Shown here in pieces: positions 61,701-64,000 of a stretch of 64,000 bases of DNA. The position numbers and the translations under genes were made by a program. Numbering within the stretch: the first letter of the stretch is position 1; each line of letters begins with the position of its first letter. The DNA is from Haloplanus aerogenes (GTDB lineage Archaea > Halobacteriota > Halobacteria > Halobacteriales > Haloferacaceae): assembly GCF_003856835.1 (NCBI RefSeq), contig NZ_CP034145.1, forward strand, positions 2,604,001 through 2,668,000. Reading direction: 5' to 3'. Below the pieces are notes generated by a model. The model was not told the DNA's origin. It was given only the letters and a program-made list of their open reading frames with translations, and did not search any database.

Positions 61701-61729
61701 ATGCGCGTGCGAGCGAATGACACGCGCAT
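61701..61729 (+). promoter_or_regulatory. Stem-loop or operator in the fdhA leader
   Basis: The arms ATGCGCGTG and CACGCGCAT (9 bp, perfect) are separated by 11 nt and lie between the TATA box and the ATG. It could be an RNA hairpin in the 5' leader or a DNA operator. Confidence 0.45.
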
Positions 61730-61750
61730 GTCGAGGGGACAACACACACC

Positions 61751-64000
61751 ATGAGTACAGAACCAGTCTCGATAGACCTTGACAGGCGCTCGTTCATGAA
61801 GGCGAGCGCGTTGGCGGGCGCCGTCGCCCTTGGTGGTGGCGGTGCGGGTCAAGCGCTCGCCCAGACGGGTGAGGCGGAGGTATCGGCTGCTGACACAGAG
61901 GGAGAGCGTACGAAGACGATCTGTAATTACTGTTCTGTCGGTTGTGGGTTCCACGGTGAACGCGTCGGCGACTCCTTCGTCGGCATGGAACCGTGGGAGG
62001 ACCACCCGATAAACCAAGGGTCGCTCTGTTCGAAGGGTGCTGGGATCTACGAGACCGAACACTCGGAGAAACGGGTTCGACACCCGATGGTTCGGGAGAA
62101 CGGCGCTTGGCGAAAGCTGTCGTGGGATTCGGCCTACGACCGGCTGGCGACCGACATTCGTGCGCTGTGGCCGGATTCGAACGTCTCGCCGGATCAGGCC
62201 GTCGACGTAAGTGAGGAGGCCAGCCGCGAGAGCGTCATGCTCCTCGGGAGTGCCCACCACTCCAACGAGGAGTCCTACGCCATCCGAAAGCTCGCGGCGT
62301 TCATGGGCACGAACAACGTCGACCATCAGGCGCGGATCTGTCACTCCACGACGGTCGCGGGCCTCGCGAACACGTGGGGCTATGGGGCGATGACGAACAC
62401 GCTGCAGGACTACCGCAACTACGACCTGCTGGTCGTCATCGGGCAGAACCCGGCGGAGGCCCACCCCATCGCGATGCAGCACATCCTCGAGGGGCAGAAA
62501 CGTGGCGGGACGCTTCTGACGCTCGATCCGCGGTTCACGAAGACCGCGGCCCACGCCGACGAGTTCATGCGGTTCCGGCCCGGGACCGACGTGGCGCTGA
62601 TGATGGGGATCATCAAGGAGCTCCGCGACGAGTACGGGCTGGCGTTGGACCCGGACGCGGACGATACGGGCCAGAACATGCTCACCGACCGCGTCCAGGG
62701 CTGGGAAGACATCGAGGACGACCTCGACAAGTACGACAAGGAGACCGTTTCAGAGATCACGTGGCTCTCGGTCGAAGAGATCGAGCGCCTCGCCGAGCTG
62801 TTCAACGAGAACCGCCCACACATCCAGATCGAGTGGGCGATGGGCGGCACCCAGCACAACAACGGGACCCAGAACATCCGGTCCTACGCCGCCGCGAGCC
62901 TCGCGTCAGGGAGTGCGGCCCGCAGTGGCGGTGGTCTCCAGGTCATGCGTGGCCACGCCAACGTCCAGGGGGCGACCGACCTCGCAGTCGCGAGCCACAT
63001 CCTCCCGGGGTACTACGGGCTGTCACCCGGTGGCTGGTCGTGGTGGGCGGACGTCTGGGACATGAACCCGTACACGAGCGGGTCCACCTCGTTCGCGGAC
63101 ATGTACAACCGATTCGAGGTAATGCCGCCGGATAAGTACGTCCGGGCGACCGACGCGGAGGACCCCGACGAGTTCCCGGGAAGTAGTGGCGAGGGTCAGT
63201 ACGGCCCCAACAATCCGGCGCCGAACTCGATGATGTTCCAGAGCGGGCTGACCGTCGCCCGCTGGTTCGAAGCCGCGCTCGATCAGGAGGATCGGATGCA
63301 GCAGACGCCGATCTACCAGCCCGATCAGGTGAAGATTGCCGTCTTCTGGGGTCACTCCTCGAACTCCATCAGCGAGATGGAGAAGATGAAAGAGGGGATG
63401 CAGAACCTCGACTTGCTCGTGGTCATCGACGTGTTCCCGTCGGTCGCGAGCGTCCTCCCCGACTTCGACGAGGGGCCGCCGGTGATGGTCCTCCCGGCGT
63501 CGAGTCAGTACGAGCACTACCGCTCGCTGACGAACACGCACCGCTCGATCCAGTGGTCGGAGCCGGTGCGTCCCCCGTCCCACAACTCGAAGCCCGACCT
63601 GCAGATCATGCAGGAACTGGCGGACCACCTCGGCTTCGGTGAACACTTCGACTGGGGAACTGGCCCGGAGATTCACAACGGGAAATCGAGCTACGAGAAC
63701 GTCATCCGGGAGTTCAACCTCGGGACGAACACCATCGGATACCGCCAGACCCCGGAACGCCTCCAGCAACACCTCGAGTACGACTACGCGTTCTCCCACG
63801 AGACGCTCCAGGCCTCGGAAGGGTCGCCCGTCGAGGGCGAGTACTGGGGCCTCCCCTGGCCGTGCTGGGGTGAAGGACACCCCGGGACGCCGATCATCTG
63901 GAACGACGACATGAACCCCAACAACGGGGGACAGGACTTCCGGACGCGGTGGGGCGTCCAGGCACCGAGCCCCGAAGAGTGGGAGCAGATGAACACCGAC
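61751..64000 (+). CDS. fdhA: Tat-exported formate dehydrogenase-like molybdopterin oxidoreductase, catalytic subunit, cut by window end
   Basis: The first 750 codons are open through the window end. The Tat motif RRSFMK is at residues 12-17 followed by an Ala-rich helix and AQA cleavage-like site. The [4Fe-4S] motif is Cys58-x2-Cys61-x3-Cys65-x27-Cys93. ARICHSTTVAGLANTWG places Cys197 as the Mo/W ligand where some FDHs have selenocysteine. HANVQGATDLAVASHILPGYYG fits formate dehydrogenase (FdoG-like) rather than nitrate reductase. It oxidises formate (or a related C1 substrate) outside the membrane, with electrons likely reaching the neighbouring iron-sulfur proteins. The ATG at 61751 is set by the Tat signal. 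Confidence 0.88.
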   Translation, partial: MSTEPVSIDLDRRSFMKASALAGAVALGGGGAGQALAQTGEAEVSAADTEGERTKTICNYCSVGCGFHGERVGDSFVGMEPWEDHPINQGSLCSKGAGIYETEHSEKRVRHPMVRENGAWRKLSWDSAYDRLATDIRALWPDSNVSPDQAVDVSEEASRESVMLLGSAHHSNEESYAIRKLAAFMGTNNVDHQARICHSTTVAGLANTWGYGAMTNTLQDYRNYDLLVVIGQNPAEAHPIAMQHILEGQKRGGTLLTLDPRFTKTAAHADEFMRFRPGTDVALMMGIIKELRDEYGLALDPDADDTGQNMLTDRVQGWEDIEDDLDKYDKETVSEITWLSVEEIERLAELFNENRPHIQIEWAMGGTQHNNGTQNIRSYAAASLASGSAARSGGGLQVMRGHANVQGATDLAVASHILPGYYGLSPGGWSWWADVWDMNPYTSGSTSFADMYNRFEVMPPDKYVRATDAEDPDEFPGSSGEGQYGPNNPAPNSMMFQSGLTVARWFEAALDQEDRMQQTPIYQPDQVKIAVFWGHSSNSISEMEKMKEGMQNLDLLVVIDVFPSVASVLPDFDEGPPVMVLPASSQYEHYRSLTNTHRSIQWSEPVRPPSHNSKPDLQIMQELADHLGFGEHFDWGTGPEIHNGKSSYENVIREFNLGTNTIGYRQTPERLQQHLEYDYAFSHETLQASEGSPVEGEYWGLPWPCWGEGHPGTPIIWNDDMNPNNGGQDFRTRWGVQAPSPEEWEQMNTD

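Noticed and set aside
62374-63135. A 253-codon plus-strand open frame inside the fdhA region
   Set aside because: It is a different frame from the formate dehydrogenase reading frame starting at 61751, which has all family motifs and stays open to the window end.
1-64000. tRNA, rRNA or CRISPR elements
   Set aside because: No cloverleaf with a GGTTCGAATCC-type arm, no rRNA core sequence and no regularly spaced repeats were found by reading. A covariance-model scan was not possible.

Overview
The window is a stretch of haloarchaeal chromosome. It has very high GC, acidic predicted proteins, short leaders with TATA-like boxes about 25-28 nt before the start codon, and a full set of archaeal S-layer N-glycosylation (Agl) genes. 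It probably comes from the Haloferax/Haloplanus/Halobellus side of the Halobacteria, but the genus cannot be fixed from sequence reading alone. No rRNA, tRNA or CRISPR array was recognised.

Left part (1-9.4 kb): nucleotide-sugar supply (AglM UDP-glucose dehydrogenase cut by the edge, a GlmU-like nucleotidyltransferase, GlmS, a second GlmU-type bifunctional enzyme), then housekeeping genes (V4R-like protein, GlpA-like oxidoreductase, phosphoglycolate phosphatase, HPP membrane protein, CutA, HEWD protein, methyltransferase). A duplicated gene tail carrying a double-hairpin insertion (9321-9488) marks the edge of the next region.

Glycan island (9.5-41.2 kb): the conserved N-glycosylation core is here (AglB with a DUF368 candidate polyprenyl-phosphate carrier, AglG, AglF, AglJ). 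A variable block lies between and around these genes. It holds several glycosyltransferases, a UDP-glucuronate decarboxylase, a nonulosonic (pseudaminic-type) acid set (PseC, a PseH-like GNAT, PseG, PseI, PseF), an ArnA-like decarboxylase facing a separate formyltransferase, a PIG-L deacetylase, an FkbM methyltransferase, a PhyH-type dioxygenase, a Wzx-type flippase and two sulfatase-like enzymes with nearly identical promoters. The simplest reading is a lipid-linked oligosaccharide with a conserved Glc-GlcA start and an island-encoded outer part, perhaps with a formamido pentose and a nonulosonic acid, flipped and then transferred by AglB. A decayed VapBC pair and insertion-sequence debris (39.1-40.3 kb) show that the island is mobile or remodelled.

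Right part (41.3-58 kb): mostly core genes. These are an MFS transporter, PurD, the c-di-AMP synthase DacZ with an MscS channel, a Usp protein, an acyltransferase, Elp3, a lipoprotein, a RecJ/Cdc45-like protein with degraded catalytic motifs, Yip1, a flavin reductase, a PhaB-type reductase and several small haloarchaeal proteins.

Right end (56.7-64 kb): a respiratory block. It has a Tat lipoprotein distantly like DyP peroxidases, three overlapping small membrane proteins, a TorD chaperone, a large HdrA/MvhD-like iron-sulfur protein, and a divergent Tat-exported formate dehydrogenase-like molybdo/tungsto-enzyme cut by the window end. The divergent promoter region carries TATA boxes and inverted repeats that look like operators.
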